This document shows, one piece after another, positions 63,983 through 64,000 of a stretch of DNA of 64,000 nucleotides. The position numbers and the translations under genes were made by a program. This DNA comes from Enterococcus mundtii (GTDB taxonomy: Bacteria; Bacillota; Bacilli; Lactobacillales; Enterococcaceae), in NCBI RefSeq assembly GCF_002813755.1, contig NZ_CP018061.1, forward strand, positions 2,222,001-2,286,000, written 5' to 3'. Each line of letters opens with the position of its first letter. The first letter of the stretch is position 1. A model generated the notes under the pieces. It had not been told where the DNA came from and did no database searches. It saw nothing but the letters and a program-made list of their open reading frames with translations.

Positions 63983-64000
63983 CCAATAAATTATTGCAAC

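Overview
The window reads as chromosome of a low-GC Gram-positive lactic acid bacterium, most likely an Enterococcus. The reasons are the gene content and signals: potABCD behind an Xre/cupin regulator, split coaB and coaC next to an ECF S component, DUF969-DUF979-pcp, a MurNAc PTS with mupG, an Lsa/Eat-type ABC-F gene, strong AGGAGG ribosome sites and several GTG/TTG starts. The species cannot be fixed from the sequence alone. No tRNA, rRNA, CRISPR array or prophage was seen.

Layout. 1-2.7 kb: an AT-rich accessory pair (a Clp-like AAA+ ATPase cut by the window edge, and a four-TM membrane protein). 3.1-7.5 kb: spermidine/putrescine ABC operon with its regulator. 7.7-10.7 kb: YhdH-type reductase, coaB, coaC and a pantothenate-type ECF S component. 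10.7-14 kb: two oxidoreductases, then an IS1182-type insertion sequence that duplicated a whole transcription terminator. 14-16.7 kb: exported flavin reductase and a membrane protein. 17.2-26.7 kb: one gene for a ~3165-residue toxin-like protein with 6-8 internal repeats, a hydrophobic segment and a C-terminal HExxH metalloprotease-like motif. 27.5-36.2 kb: housekeeping genes (murB, exoA, DEDDh exonuclease, tsaE, pta, ung, Cof hydrolase). 36.4-38.1 kb: sortase-anchored Ser-rich surface protein. 38.5-41.9 kb: bacteriocin-type ABC exporter behind a decayed small secreted-peptide gene. 42-52.9 kb: acetyltransferase, zinc ribbon, PepSY, VOC, PnuC, DUF969/979/pcp, TraX, an amino-acid permease and an NrdI-like flavodoxin. 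52.9-56.9 kb: MurNAc uptake and catabolism (mupG-murQ-murP). 57.1-60.6 kb: a probable type VII-secretion lipase toxin in reverse-LXG layout, with two helical partners, two DUF1310-like candidate immunity proteins and a truncated toxin copy. 60.8-64 kb: a lipoprotein, a histidine phosphatase and an ABC-F antibiotic-resistance-type ATPase behind an attenuator leader with a 10-codon leader peptide.

The points most worth following up are the giant putative metalloprotease toxin, the reverse-LXG lipase locus and its decayed duplicate, the ABC-F attenuator, the IS that captured a terminator, and a family of intergenic elements whose borders are conserved while their long stems differ in sequence yet stay self-complementary.
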